Origin: Bacteroidaceae bacterium
Lineage (GTDB): Bacteria > Bacteroidota > Bacteroidia > Bacteroidales > Bacteroidaceae
NCBI GenBank assembly: GCA_024698925.1
Contig: JAILQO010000031.1
Location: 62,001-126,000 of the forward strand
Direction: 5' to 3'
Length of the DNA stretch: 64,000 nt
The notes under the pieces are model-generated. The model worked only from the letters and a program-made list of their open reading frames with translations. It searched no databases and had not been told where the DNA came from. Position 1 is the first letter of the stretch. Every line of letters starts with the position of its first letter. Position numbers and translations under genes: made by a program. Below are positions 1 through 10,645 of the stretch, piece by piece.

Positions 1-1755
<1,755 letters not shown>

Positions 1756-1871
1756 TTATAAAATAGGTAAGGCTAGTAGCTTTGCCAAATATACAGATAC
1801 GAAAATAAGAACAATGAACCTCACGGCCCATTGTTCTTTCTAACTGATTGTATTAACTTTGCTATGGACTT

Positions 1872-1895
1872 TGTCTGAGTAAAAAATCTCAGACA
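1872..1895 (-). terminator. Stem-loop downstream of rpsT
   Basis: An 8-bp perfect stem TGTCTGAG/CTCAGACA encloses an 8-nt A-rich loop, 22 nt past the rpsT stop. It could end the tRNA-Glu/rpsT transcript, but a clear U-tract is missing on the reverse strand, so it may instead be an RNA 3' end stabiliser. Confidence 0.4.
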
Positions 1896-1917
1896 GGGAG
1901 GGGAAACTCACAATGAG

Positions 1918-2172
1918 TTATCCGAGCTTGGCGATGTGATGAGCCAGCTTGGACTTCAGGTTGGAAGCCTTGTTCTTGTGAATGATGTTCACCTTAGCCA
2001 ACTTGTCCAGCATCTTCTGGACAGCAGGGAACTGCTTCTCAGCCTCAGCCTTGTCCGTGGTAGCACGGAGGTTGCGTACGGCAGCACGCATAGCTTTAGC
2101 GTAATAGCGGTTATGAAGGCGACGCTTCTGCTCCTGACGGATTCTCTTTAATGATGACTTATGATTTGCCAT
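1918..2172 (-). CDS. rpsT: 30S ribosomal protein bS20
   Basis: Small-subunit ribosomal protein that binds 16S rRNA early in assembly. The 84-residue protein has the family length and the typical basic start [13 protein letters not shown], followed by long helical stretches rich in Lys, Arg and Ala ([34 protein letters not shown]). The tRNA-Glu gene lies 31 nt upstream on the same strand and no second promoter is visible between them, so the two are probably transcribed together and the tRNA is released by processing. Confidence 0.97.
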   Translation of the reverse strand: MANHKSSLKRIRQEQKRRLHNRYYAKAMRAAVRNLRATTDKAEAEKQFPAVQKMLDKLAKVNIIHKNKASNLKSKLAHHIAKLG

Positions 2173-2203
2173 TTCAGATTTAGATGTTTTTTGTTGAACT
2201 TAG

Positions 2204-2275
2204 TAGTCCATAGCAGAGTCGAACTGCTCTTTAGAGAATGAAAATCTCTCGTCCTAACCGATAGACGAATGGACC
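2204..2275 (-). tRNA. tRNA-Glu (anticodon UUC)
   Basis: The reverse strand folds into a 72-nt cloverleaf. The acceptor stem is GGTCCAT/ATGGACT with a G1-U72 wobble. The D-arm carries GTCTATCGGTTAGGAC, the anticodon stem AGAGA/TCTCT holds the loop TTTTCAT (anticodon TTC), and the T-arm is AGCAG-TTCGACT-CTGCT. The discriminator is A73. CCA is not encoded. Confidence 0.96.
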
Positions 2276-2295
2276 ATTGTCTCGATTTGCGGGTG

Positions 2296-2327
2296 CAAAG
2301 GTACGGCAAAAAACGTTACCGGCCAAA
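2296..2327 (-). promoter_or_regulatory. Promoter of tRNA-Glu/rpsT
   Basis: The reverse strand shows TTTG (2327-2324), 20 nt, then TACCTTTG (2303-2296), a full match to the Bacteroidota consensus TTTG-N19-21-TAnnTTTG. Transcription would begin about 15 nt before the mature tRNA 5' end. Confidence 0.75.
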
Positions 2328-2398
2328 CTTTTCGATGAAAAATGTGAAGATAAATATGATTTTGTTACTTTTTACGACCTTGTTTTACAGTTTTTTGC

Positions 2399-2406
2399 TA
2401 CTTTTG
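2399..2406 (+). promoter_or_regulatory. recO promoter (-7 element)
   Basis: TACTTTTG matches TAnnTTTG and lies about 50 nt before the recO ATG. The best upstream TTG-type element (CTTG, 2379-2382) is only 16 nt away, so the -33 part is weak. Confidence 0.5.
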
Positions 2407-2455
2407 CAACTATCTTATGTGCAACATAGCCTAAGTCGTCATTTCGCTACAAAAC

Positions 2456-3175
2456 ATGCAAAGCTACGGAATCGTCCTTCATTCCATTCGCTACAGCGAC
2501 ACACAGATTATCGTGGATATTTTCACGGAATCAGCGGGTGTCGTACCCTTTATTATACGGACAGGACGCACGGGACGAGGAGGGCTAAAGGCGATTTTGT
2601 GGCAACCATTGGCATTAGTAGATTTAACTTGGGAACACAGATTGAAAGCCAATTTGCAGAAACCGCGTGAGCTGGCATTATGGCATCCATGGCGTACATT
2701 GACATCAGAACCACATAAGGCTGCAATAGGACTATATCTGAGTGAATTCCTCCATCATGCACTACGTCACGAGCAAGAGAATAAGCCGCTCTTTAATTAT
2801 CTGATGAATGCACTCACTTGGTTCGATGAATCAGATGAGCACTACGTGAATTTCCATATCGTATTCCTGTTGCACCTTACCCGCTTCCTAGGCTTCCTGC
2901 CTAATGTAGAAGACTGGGTGGAAGGAAGCTACTTTGACCTGCAGACGGCCATGTTCACGCGTACGCGCCCGCTACATGTACATTATTTAAACCCAGAGGA
3001 GGCCATTTTGGTTCCCAAGTTCCTGCGCATGGATTTACGAACAATGCGCGCCGTGGGATTGAATCGCTTCATCCGAAGGCGCGCATTGGAGATTGTAACA
3101 GAATTCTATCGGCTTCATATTCCCGAATTCCCGGAATTGCGAAGCTTAGATATCCTTGCAGAAGTGTTTTCTTAG
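2456..3175 (+). CDS. recO: DNA repair protein RecO
   Basis: RecO loads RecA onto SSB-coated single strands in the RecFOR recombination pathway. The 239-residue protein has the N-terminal OB-fold start (GIVLHSIRYSDTQIIVDIFTES) and a helical C-terminal domain, at the usual length for the Bacteroidota family. A Cys4 zinc site, found in some RecO families, is not visible. Its TAG overlaps the TAA of the convergent ftsZ, leaving no room for a terminator. recO next to rpsT and tRNA-Glu supports the call. Confidence 0.9.
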   Translation: MQSYGIVLHSIRYSDTQIIVDIFTESAGVVPFIIRTGRTGRGGLKAILWQPLALVDLTWEHRLKANLQKPRELALWHPWRTLTSEPHKAAIGLYLSEFLHHALRHEQENKPLFNYLMNALTWFDESDEHYVNFHIVFLLHLTRFLGFLPNVEDWVEGSYFDLQTAMFTRTRPLHVHYLNPEEAILVPKFLRMDLRTMRAVGLNRFIRRRALEIVTEFYRLHIPEFPELRSLDILAEVFS

Positions 3176-4515
3176 AAAGTGATGGTGAAGGCGTTGATGT
3201 CTGTACCCTCTGTCTCTACGGCGGATGAGGCATTATCTTCCGTGGGCTCTTCGCGGTTGGATTTCTCCTGCATGCGCTTGAGGTCCTCCTTTTTGCGATC
3301 CACGGTAGGTGTGGATTCTATGTCGGAAATGACATCGTCGTTGTCAAGATCGCTTTCAGAGAAGATAAAAATCTGACGACGGGGCTTCTGAGGCTTGTTA
3401 GCTTCGCCACCATAGAAAGCGATACGTCGAATATCCTTTTCTTCCTGCTCTTCTTCCATCAGACGGCGTGCTTCTTCGTCCTCACGCTGACGCTTCTGCT
3501 CAATGGCTTCCATTCCCGGAATATTCTGGAGTCCAAAACCGGAGGCAAGAAGCGTGATTTTCACCTTGTCGCCAAGGCTGTCATCTGTACCCATACCCCA
3601 TTTGGTTTCCACGCAGTCTTGATTGAACTTGCTCATGAAATCATTCACCTCATTCATCTCCTCCATCGTAAGCTGACTATTCTGGTCGTTGCGACTAAAG
3701 GTGATGTAGAAGAGTACCTTCTTAGAGTTGAAAATATCATTGTTGTTGAGCAAGGGGCTATGCAACGCTTCCTGGAACGCCTTAGTGACTCGGTTCTCAC
3801 CCTCACCATAGCCAGTTGACATGATAGCAACGCCACCATCCTTCAACACAGTCTTCACGTCTTGGAAGTCAAGGTTGATAATACCACGCATCGTTATGAT
3901 TTCCGCAATGCTTTTGGCTGCAATGCTAAGCGTATCATCTGCTTTAGCAAAGCCATTGAGGACAGTGAGTTCAGGGTAAATCTCACGCAGACGTTCGTTG
4001 TTGATAACTAGAAGGGCATCGACGTGTTTAGACATTTCCTCGACGCCGTCAAGTGCCTGATCAATCTTCAGGTGTCCCTCGAAGCGGAAGGGGATGGTGA
4101 CAATACCCACGGTGAGGATGTCTAGTTCACGTGCACATTGTGCTACAATGGGTGCTGCACCTGTGCCTGTACCACCGCCCATGCCAGCTGTAATGAAGGC
4201 CATACGAGTACCATCCGTAAATAGCTCCTTAATCTGAGGCAAGGAGTCAAGGGCTGCCTGACGACCTTTCTCGGGCTTATTTCCAGCCCCGAGACCCTCG
4301 CCCAATTGCAGTTTATTGGGAACAGGAGAGTCTGTAAGCGCCTTGTTATCTGTATTACAAAGCACGTAGGTTACATCATGGATGCCTTCGTTGAACATGT
4401 GGGTCACGGCATTACCGCCACCGCCGCCCACGCCGACAACCTTGATGATACTGGGATTGCTGACTTTCAGGTTAAACTGAATTCCTCCAGGTTCGTTATT
4501 ATAATCTTGCGGCAT
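3172..4515 (-). CDS. ftsZ: Cell division protein FtsZ
   Basis: Tubulin-like GTPase that polymerises into the cytokinetic Z ring. The GTP-binding region GVGGGGGNAVTHM is at residues 28-40 and the tubulin signature GMGGGTGTGAAP at 111-122, followed by the T7-loop region and a long acidic, charged linker (residues about 320-435). The C-terminus ends INAFTITF, a hydrophobic tail in the place of the usual FtsA-binding peptide. It is the last gene of the dcw cluster, 38 nt after ftsA. Confidence 0.98.
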   Translation of the reverse strand: MPQDYNNEPGGIQFNLKVSNPSIIKVVGVGGGGGNAVTHMFNEGIHDVTYVLCNTDNKALTDSPVPNKLQLGEGLGAGNKPEKGRQAALDSLPQIKELFTDGTRMAFITAGMGGGTGTGAAPIVAQCARELDILTVGIVTIPFRFEGHLKIDQALDGVEEMSKHVDALLVINNERLREIYPELTVLNGFAKADDTLSIAAKSIAEIITMRGIINLDFQDVKTVLKDGGVAIMSTGYGEGENRVTKAFQEALHSPLLNNNDIFNSKKVLFYITFSRNDQNSQLTMEEMNEVNDFMSKFNQDCVETKWGMGTDDSLGDKVKITLLASGFGLQNIPGMEAIEQKRQREDEEARRLMEEEQEEKDIRRIAFYGGEANKPQKPRRQIFIFSESDLDNDDVISDIESTPTVDRKKEDLKRMQEKSNREEPTEDNASSAVETEGTDINAFTITF

Positions 4516-4553
4516 AATCGTATACTATTTTTGTTGATTCACTATACATATCT

Positions 4554-5957
4554 TCACTTCTCTTCCACAAGTGTTTCGGCAAATTTTTTAAACCACTTAC
4601 TAATCTTGGAAGCCTTGCTGGGACCTTTTTCCTTCTTTTGCGTTTCCTCCTCTTCGCCTTCAACTTGTATTTCGGGTTCGGTTGTCTCGATAGCGGGTTC
4701 CTCGATCTTGTTTTCCTTGATGACACCATCGCCGGAACCAGTTTGCGTGTTGCCTATGAAAGTAGGCTCTTCGCGGCTAGGATCAAAGAGTCCGGGTTCG
4801 GCAGGACGCTCACTGGTGCACTCCATCTCGCCACGACGCAACATGGCAACAAGGGTTGCAAGGGTGTTAGCCTGCGGGTCAAGACGCAAGGTGGTGCTAT
4901 ACTCCAAAGTAGCAGGCATCAGCCTTGTCTTGATTCTGTCAAAATGATGATACTGTACAAATGCCGCCTCCAAGTTGGGCATATTGGCAGCGCCACCAGT
5001 GAAGATAATGCCAGCGAGCAAACGGTCGGAGAAGTTCTTCAATTGCTCCCACACGTTGGCTAGGATTTCCTGCTGACGTGCTTCGATGATGTTAAGAAGA
5101 CGCTTCTCGTCAATCGTACGGTCGTTGCTAATATTGATGTTGCGCACTTCAGCATTTTCGCTCTCCTCTGTATAGGCTGACCCGTAAGTGCGCTTCAGAG
5201 ACTCTGCTTCATCGGGTTCGATATGCAGGAGAGAGGCGATGTCAGCCGTGATGTTGTTACCACCAAGTGGAATAACCACAAGGTGACGCAGAATGTTCTT
5301 CTCATAAACCATCACGGTTGTCGTCTCTGCACCAAAGTCAACGAGCGCACAACCAGAACGCTTCTCGGGATCTGTGAGGAGGTATCCCGAAAGAAGAAGG
5401 GGTGAAATAAAGAAATCTGCCTTCTCCAATTTTGCACCATCAAGGCAGTGGCGAAGATTTTCACATAATGTCTTACGGGCAACAATATTTTTGAAGCGAC
5501 CCTCGATACGATCGCTCATGATGCCAACAGGCTCTGTTGTCAAATGAGCACCCACACGGTATTCTTGCGTAACAACGTCCAATATTTCAGCACCCGCATA
5601 GGGCTGGAGGCGGTTTTCATCACTTAGAGCATCAATGATGTCCTCGCTGATAGCGACTTTCGTGTCCAACTGCCGACGGACAGTGTTCCCAACGGTGCGT
5701 AATGACTGTCCAGTGACACCGATATAGACCTTGTGTACAAAGACCTTCTGGCGTTCTTCCAAACGCTTCACGATTGTGGCGATGGCCTGTATGGTCTTGT
5801 CAATGTTATAGACAACACCCTTACGGATGCAGTCCGTCACCGTTTCCTTCTCGAAGCCCAACACCTGTAAGCTTCCATCGGGCCGCTTCTGCCCGAGCAT
5901 AGCGCGGACCGAGGACGATCCCAGCTCAATGGCTACAATGTTTTTCTCTACTCCCAT
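4554..5957 (-). CDS. ftsA: Cell division protein FtsA
   Basis: Actin-like ATPase that anchors FtsZ to the membrane. Actin-fold elements are visible: IVAIELGSSSVRAMLG at the N-terminus, the SHS2-containing 1C region, VDFGAETTTVMVYE (phosphate 2), and GIIFTGGAANMPNLE (adenosine loop). After a low-complexity Glu/Lys linker the protein ends in the amphipathic helix SKISKWFKKFAETLV, the expected membrane-targeting sequence. At 467 residues it is slightly longer than E. coli FtsA because of the linker. It lies 44 nt downstream of ftsQ. Confidence 0.97.
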   Translation of the reverse strand: MGVEKNIVAIELGSSSVRAMLGQKRPDGSLQVLGFEKETVTDCIRKGVVYNIDKTIQAIATIVKRLEERQKVFVHKVYIGVTGQSLRTVGNTVRRQLDTKVAISEDIIDALSDENRLQPYAGAEILDVVTQEYRVGAHLTTEPVGIMSDRIEGRFKNIVARKTLCENLRHCLDGAKLEKADFFISPLLLSGYLLTDPEKRSGCALVDFGAETTTVMVYEKNILRHLVVIPLGGNNITADIASLLHIEPDEAESLKRTYGSAYTEESENAEVRNINISNDRTIDEKRLLNIIEARQQEILANVWEQLKNFSDRLLAGIIFTGGAANMPNLEAAFVQYHHFDRIKTRLMPATLEYSTTLRLDPQANTLATLVAMLRRGEMECTSERPAEPGLFDPSREEPTFIGNTQTGSGDGVIKENKIEEPAIETTEPEIQVEGEEEETQKKEKGPSKASKISKWFKKFAETLVEEK

Positions 5958-6001
5958 ATCTGTATGTATTTATTGATTGTTTATCAAAAATGTGTGAATG
6001 T

Positions 6002-6739
6002 CTAACGTTTAGTGGCTACTACTTGGTTACTGAACTTCAGATTGATGGTCTTGTATTTATTCCATCCGGCTTTATTGAGGCCCTCTGTATAAAAGATTCG
6101 CATCCGGCTGAGTTTGTCCTGGAGGTTGGACGTATCACCTAATAGGATTGTATGATCACCCACGCGAGGGGTGATTTCCAATTCTCCGGCGTTGTTGACG
6201 TGAATTTCCTGAATCTGATTGTTCCAGAATTCATCTTGTCCTAACGTAACACCCATGGGAGCATAGAGCGATCCAGCGGTTTTGCGGTTGACGTTTCCCG
6301 TCATGACAATAAGATCAATTTGATGGTGCCCACGTGGCATTGTACCTCCGCGATGGTCAATATAAAAATCTTCACCGGCATTATTGATAACATGAAGCAC
6401 AGGAATGCGAGGACTCACCTGAATAGTGACTCGTCCATCTGTTGACTTGTAACACAAAGCCTCATCAATGTAGGGACTTGCGGTTAAGACGTTCTCCAGT
6501 TGGGACAAATCAACATCTTTTAAGGCCTTTCTTTCTGGAAACATCTTGTGCGACACCAGTAATTCACGCACTTCGTTTTCATTAATGAAATTGGTGCTGT
6601 CTGGATCGTTGACAATAATGATCAATCCTGTACACACCTGCTCCTCACTCGACTGGTTGATCGTCGTGAGTGCAAAGATGAAATAGGCAGCAGCGCCTAA
6701 AAGGATTGCAACTTTCAGAAAGGTCTTAAACCACTTCAT
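6002..6739 (-). CDS. ftsQ: Cell division protein FtsQ/DivIB
   Basis: Bitopic membrane protein that links FtsBL to the division machinery. A short cytosolic start is followed by one membrane segment (VAILLGAAAYFIFALTTI, residues about 9-26), then a POTRA-like domain (LIIIVNDPDSTNFINENEVRELL) and a beta-rich domain. Sequence identity to proteobacterial FtsQ is low, so the call rests on topology, the 245-residue length and the position between murC and ftsA. Confidence 0.9.
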   Translation of the reverse strand: MKWFKTFLKVAILLGAAAYFIFALTTINQSSEEQVCTGLIIIVNDPDSTNFINENEVRELLVSHKMFPERKALKDVDLSQLENVLTASPYIDEALCYKSTDGRVTIQVSPRIPVLHVINNAGEDFYIDHRGGTMPRGHHQIDLIVMTGNVNRKTAGSLYAPMGVTLGQDEFWNNQIQEIHVNNAGELEITPRVGDHTILLGDTSNLQDKLSRMRIFYTEGLNKAGWNKYKTINLKFSNQVVATKR

Positions 6740-6762
6740 ATTGTTTTGTTGATCATTCTTTA

Positions 6763-8142
6763 CTATACCTTATTCATTTCTTTCACGGCCTCTGCTATTT
6801 GACCTGAATAGTCTTCAAGATTGCCCGCACCAAGGGTCATGAGTACATCAAATTGAGTCTGGCGAACCACTTCCACAACATCTGCTTTGCAAATGAGTCG
6901 TCCTTTGACACTGGGTTTCAGATTATCGAGAATCAATTGACTGGTAACGCCGGGGATAGGCTGTTCGCGTGCAGGATATATTTCCGTGAGGATGACTTCG
7001 TCAAGCAACGACAGGGCATCGGCGAACTCACGATAGAAATCTCGCGTACGGGTATAAAGATGAGGTTGGAAAATGCCTACAATGCGACGACCGGCATAGA
7101 CCTCACGGATACTTTGGATACACGCACGGAGTTCTTCCGGATGATGGGCATAGTCACTGAGATAAGCAATCTTTTCCGTCTTAACGCGAAAATCGAAGCG
7201 GCGCTCCACCCCAGAGAAAGAAGCCATTCCACGACGAATCTCGTCGGGATTAACACCTGCAATCTGAGCCAAAGCCATAGCAGCAATACCATTCTCAATG
7301 TTAACACTCACAGGAACACCCAAACTGATGTCTTCAATGTTTCCAAGTGGAGACATCAAATCAAAAGTGATTTCTCCATTGCCGATGCGCACATTAGCAG
7401 CATGGAAATCTCCATGTTCACGAGAGTATGTATAAGTGGTTACACCAGCTTGCACATTGGTTCGCATTTTCAGCCCTTCATGAATAACGAGGCATCCACC
7501 GGGCTGAATCAGTTCTGTATAATGACGAAAGCTTTCAAGATAGGCCTCCTCGGTACCATAGATGTCCAGATGGTCAGGATCAGTGGCGGTAATAACCGTC
7601 GCAAAGGGGGATAGCCAGTGGAAAGAACGGTCAAATTCATCTGCCTCTATGACCACATAGTCACTCTCGGGGGCCAGAATATAATTAGTACCATAGTTTT
7701 TCGTGATACCCCCAAGGAAGGCATTACAGTCAATGTGGCTCTGATGGAGAAGATGAGCCGTCATGCTACTCGTGGTCGTCTTGCCATGAGTACCAGCAAC
7801 ACAAAGCCCTTTGTGGTTATGGGTGAGCGTACCAAGTACTTGAGCGCGCTTTTGCAGGTCAAAATGGTTAGCAATGAAATATTGCAACTCACTATGATCG
7901 GAAGGAATGGCAGGGGTATAGATAACCAACGTAGAGGTCCCGTCCTTGCATGCCGTAGGAATCTGCTGGACATCGTCTTCATAATGGATGATTGCCCCTT
8001 CTTTCTCTAATTCACGTGTCAATGCACTCGGCGTCTTATCATAGCCTCCGACTACAAGACCACGTTGCAAATAATAACGGGCAATAGCACTCATGCCAAT
8101 GCCGCCGATGCCAATGAAGTATACTGAGCTATATTCTGTCAT
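6763..8142 (-). CDS. murC: UDP-N-acetylmuramate--L-alanine ligase
   Basis: Adds L-Ala to UDP-MurNAc, the first amino acid of the peptidoglycan stem. The N-terminal Rossmann motif IGIGGIGMSAIA (residues 10-21), the Mur ligase P-loop GTHGKTTTSS (117-126), and the central YVVIEADEFDRSF and ITATDPDHLDIYG motifs are present, as is the C-terminal AHHPEELRACI. Length 459 is typical. It sits 20 nt after murG and 23 nt before ftsQ. Confidence 0.98.
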   Translation of the reverse strand: MTEYSSVYFIGIGGIGMSAIARYYLQRGLVVGGYDKTPSALTRELEKEGAIIHYEDDVQQIPTACKDGTSTLVIYTPAIPSDHSELQYFIANHFDLQKRAQVLGTLTHNHKGLCVAGTHGKTTTSSMTAHLLHQSHIDCNAFLGGITKNYGTNYILAPESDYVVIEADEFDRSFHWLSPFATVITATDPDHLDIYGTEEAYLESFRHYTELIQPGGCLVIHEGLKMRTNVQAGVTTYTYSREHGDFHAANVRIGNGEITFDLMSPLGNIEDISLGVPVSVNIENGIAAMALAQIAGVNPDEIRRGMASFSGVERRFDFRVKTEKIAYLSDYAHHPEELRACIQSIREVYAGRRIVGIFQPHLYTRTRDFYREFADALSLLDEVILTEIYPAREQPIPGVTSQLILDNLKPSVKGRLICKADVVEVVRQTQFDVLMTLGAGNLEDYSGQIAEAVKEMNKV

Positions 8143-8162
8143 TTTTAATCGCTATCAGTCTT

Positions 8163-9272
8163 TTATTTTTCAATTAGTTTTAAGACTTCCTCTGCAATCA
8201 CTTGGGCAGCGTTCGGAAGTCCCATTGCAAGAGCATTCTCACCAATGCGCTTGAGCGATGCATCATCCGTTGCAAGCGTAAGAGCGAGAGGTATAAGTTT
8301 TTCTTGGGCCTCTGTATCTTTAACTATGAAGGCAGCATCCTTATTAACCAGTGCCATTGCATTATGAGTCTGATGGTCTTCAGCTACGTTGGGCGAAGGG
8401 ACAAGGATAGAAGCCTTGCCTAACAAGCAGAGCTCCGAAATACTACTGGCACCAGCACGACTGATTACCAAATCCGCAGCACGATAAGCTTCGTCCATGT
8501 GATTAATAAAATCCGTTACCTTTAGGTTTGCTGGACAACCTTGGGCTGCGAGCTTCTGCTTAATATCTTCGAAGTAGTAGCCTCCAGTCTGCCAAATGAA
8601 TTGGACCTTACTCTCAGCGATGCGTTCCAAATTGTTCATAACGCTTTCGTTGATTGTACGAGCGCCCAGACTACCACCGATGATGAGAACTACCGGACGA
8701 ATTGGATTGAAATCTATTTTTTCTATGGCTTCGGCACGCGAGAGCTTACAAGCTAACAACTGCTGACGCACAGGGTTTCCCGTGAGCATGATTTTCTCTT
8801 TCGGGAAGAAACGTTCCATGCCTTCATAGGCTACACAAATCTTTTTCGCAGATTTGGCAAGCAATTTATTAGTGACACCCGCAAAAGAGTTTTGTTCTTG
8901 TATCAAGGTAGGGATGCCCATTGCGGCTGCCATATTCAAAGTGGGTCCACTTGCATAACCGCCAACACCCACAGCTACCTGCGGACGGAAGTCCTTGATG
9001 ATACGACGAGCCATGCGGCGACTCTTCCACAACTTCCACAGCACGCTGACATTACGCCAAAGATGCTTGCGATCGAAACCTGCTACAGGCAGGCCAATAA
9101 TATCGTACCCTGCAGCAGGAACACGTTGCATTTCCATGCGTCCTTCTGCACCTACAAAGAGGATTTCAGCCTTTGGCTGCAAGGTCTTGATTGCATTGGC
9201 AATGCTTAATGCAGGAAAGATATGGCCACCTGTGCCACCACCACTGACAATGACTCGAATAGGTTCGCTCAT
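8163..9272 (-). CDS. murG: UDP-GlcNAc:lipid I N-acetylglucosaminyltransferase
   Basis: Converts lipid I to lipid II at the inner face of the membrane. The GT-B N-terminal glycine-rich loop SGGGTGGHIFPA is at residues 10-21 of the preferred protein. HMDEAYRAADLVISRAGASSISELCLLGK, followed by LVPSPNVAEDHQTHNA, is the donor-binding signature. The ORF track begins at a TTG (9296). ATG at 9272 gives MSEPIRVIVSGGG, the usual family start, so the 369-residue form is preferred. Confidence 0.97.
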   Translation of the reverse strand: MSEPIRVIVSGGGTGGHIFPALSIANAIKTLQPKAEILFVGAEGRMEMQRVPAAGYDIIGLPVAGFDRKHLWRNVSVLWKLWKSRRMARRIIKDFRPQVAVGVGGYASGPTLNMAAAMGIPTLIQEQNSFAGVTNKLLAKSAKKICVAYEGMERFFPKEKIMLTGNPVRQQLLACKLSRAEAIEKIDFNPIRPVVLIIGGSLGARTINESVMNNLERIAESKVQFIWQTGGYYFEDIKQKLAAQGCPANLKVTDFINHMDEAYRAADLVISRAGASSISELCLLGKASILVPSPNVAEDHQTHNAMALVNKDAAFIVKDTEAQEKLIPLALTLATDDASLKRIGENALAMGLPNAAQVIAEEVLKLIEK

Positions 9273-9341
9273 GAATAATTTGAAAAATTTGTGCAAATAT
9301 AGTGATAATTCTCTATATGTGAATGCTTTTAGCTATAAAAT

Positions 9342-10577
9342 TTATGCCTCAGCATTAGATTTTTTGTTTTTTACTACAGCAAGGGCTGTTTGATCAGTTT
9401 GTTGAGCTGATTGACTGATGGATAACATCATTCCAATATAGGCACAATTGACCATTATGGACGAGCCGCCACGACTGACGAGAGGCAATGGTTGACCCGT
9501 TACGGGGAACAGTCCGACTGCTACCATCATATTTATCAAAGCTTGTGAGACTATGAGCAAAGCAAGTCCCAGAATGAGGAATGCCGGGAAGTTGCGTTGA
9601 CATCGTCCTGCTATGCGCGCCGCTCGATATAGTAATGCCAAATAGAGTAATAGGACGAAAAGACCGCCTGCTAGGCCTAACTCTTCAATAATGATTGCAT
9701 AAATGAAGTCTGAATAAGCTTGCGGCAGAAAGTCGCGAACCGTGGAATTACCAGGACCACGACCAATGACATTACAAGTTGCTATGGCTACATGTGCCTG
9801 TGTGATTTGCGGATTTGTCGCGAGATCGTATTGCAAAGGATCGTCGGGTACTTCGGTGTGATTGCGTACACGATGTGCCCAAGTTGTGAGACGTTTCATA
9901 CCTGGTAGCTCACTCGCTTTCTCCAGCGTGGATTCAGGCGTGAAGGCAAGGACGGAATATCCCAACGCTCCACCTATGACAATCAAGCCCAAAAGACCAC
10001 TTAAGTGTTTCCACGGCACCTTCCCCACAAACATCATCATCAAAACCACCATGAATGTAAGTAATGCCGTTGAGAGGTTTTCCTTTACGATTAGTCCACA
10101 GATAATAATGGAAAAACCGAGAATCCACTTGAAAGCTTGTACCGTAGCCCCCTTTTCATCGCGCATGACACTCAGCAACCATGCGACGACAACGACCAAC
10201 GACCCTTTGGCAATCTCGGAGGGTTGGAAGGAAAAGCCGCCTACATTGAGCCATCGGTTGGTATCGTTTACACTTCCCGAGGATAACAAGGCCGCAAACA
10301 ACAACAACACACTTATGATAGGACCAACGACCACAATCCAGCCAAAAAAGCGACAAGGAATACGATGGATAACCCAAGTAATACCAACGCCAATGCCAAG
10401 GTAGAGTCCATGCTTCAGCACTGGGCTCCAATAGGCACCTCGCTCAAAAGTCATATTGCTGGAAGCACTATAGACTTCCAAGATTGAGATAATGCATAAA
10501 AAGAACAACACCATCCAGAGTGCCTTGTCGCCCTCGAAGAGATTGCCGATATTGACTGTTTTGTTGCGGATTGTCAT
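9342..10577 (-). CDS. ftsW: SEDS peptidoglycan polymerase FtsW
   Basis: Lipid II polymerase of the SEDS family, working with FtsI at the septum. The 411-residue protein is strongly hydrophobic, with about ten predicted membrane segments. It carries the SEDS motifs FQPSEIAKGSLVVVVAWLLS, GRGPGNSTVRDFLPQAYSDFIYAIIIEELG and the C-terminal PLPLVSRGGSSIMVN. The context, between murD and murG, favours FtsW over RodA. Confidence 0.95.
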   Translation of the reverse strand: MTIRNKTVNIGNLFEGDKALWMVLFFLCIISILEVYSASSNMTFERGAYWSPVLKHGLYLGIGVGITWVIHRIPCRFFGWIVVVGPIISVLLLFAALLSSGSVNDTNRWLNVGGFSFQPSEIAKGSLVVVVAWLLSVMRDEKGATVQAFKWILGFSIIICGLIVKENLSTALLTFMVVLMMMFVGKVPWKHLSGLLGLIVIGGALGYSVLAFTPESTLEKASELPGMKRLTTWAHRVRNHTEVPDDPLQYDLATNPQITQAHVAIATCNVIGRGPGNSTVRDFLPQAYSDFIYAIIIEELGLAGGLFVLLLYLALLYRAARIAGRCQRNFPAFLILGLALLIVSQALINMMVAVGLFPVTGQPLPLVSRGGSSIMVNCAYIGMMLSISQSAQQTDQTALAVVKNKKSNAEA

Positions 10578-10645
10578 ATCAATAGAATGCGATGAATATT
10601 GTATAAAATGAGCCTATGTTCGTGGCTATGGAACGAGTTCCGTTT

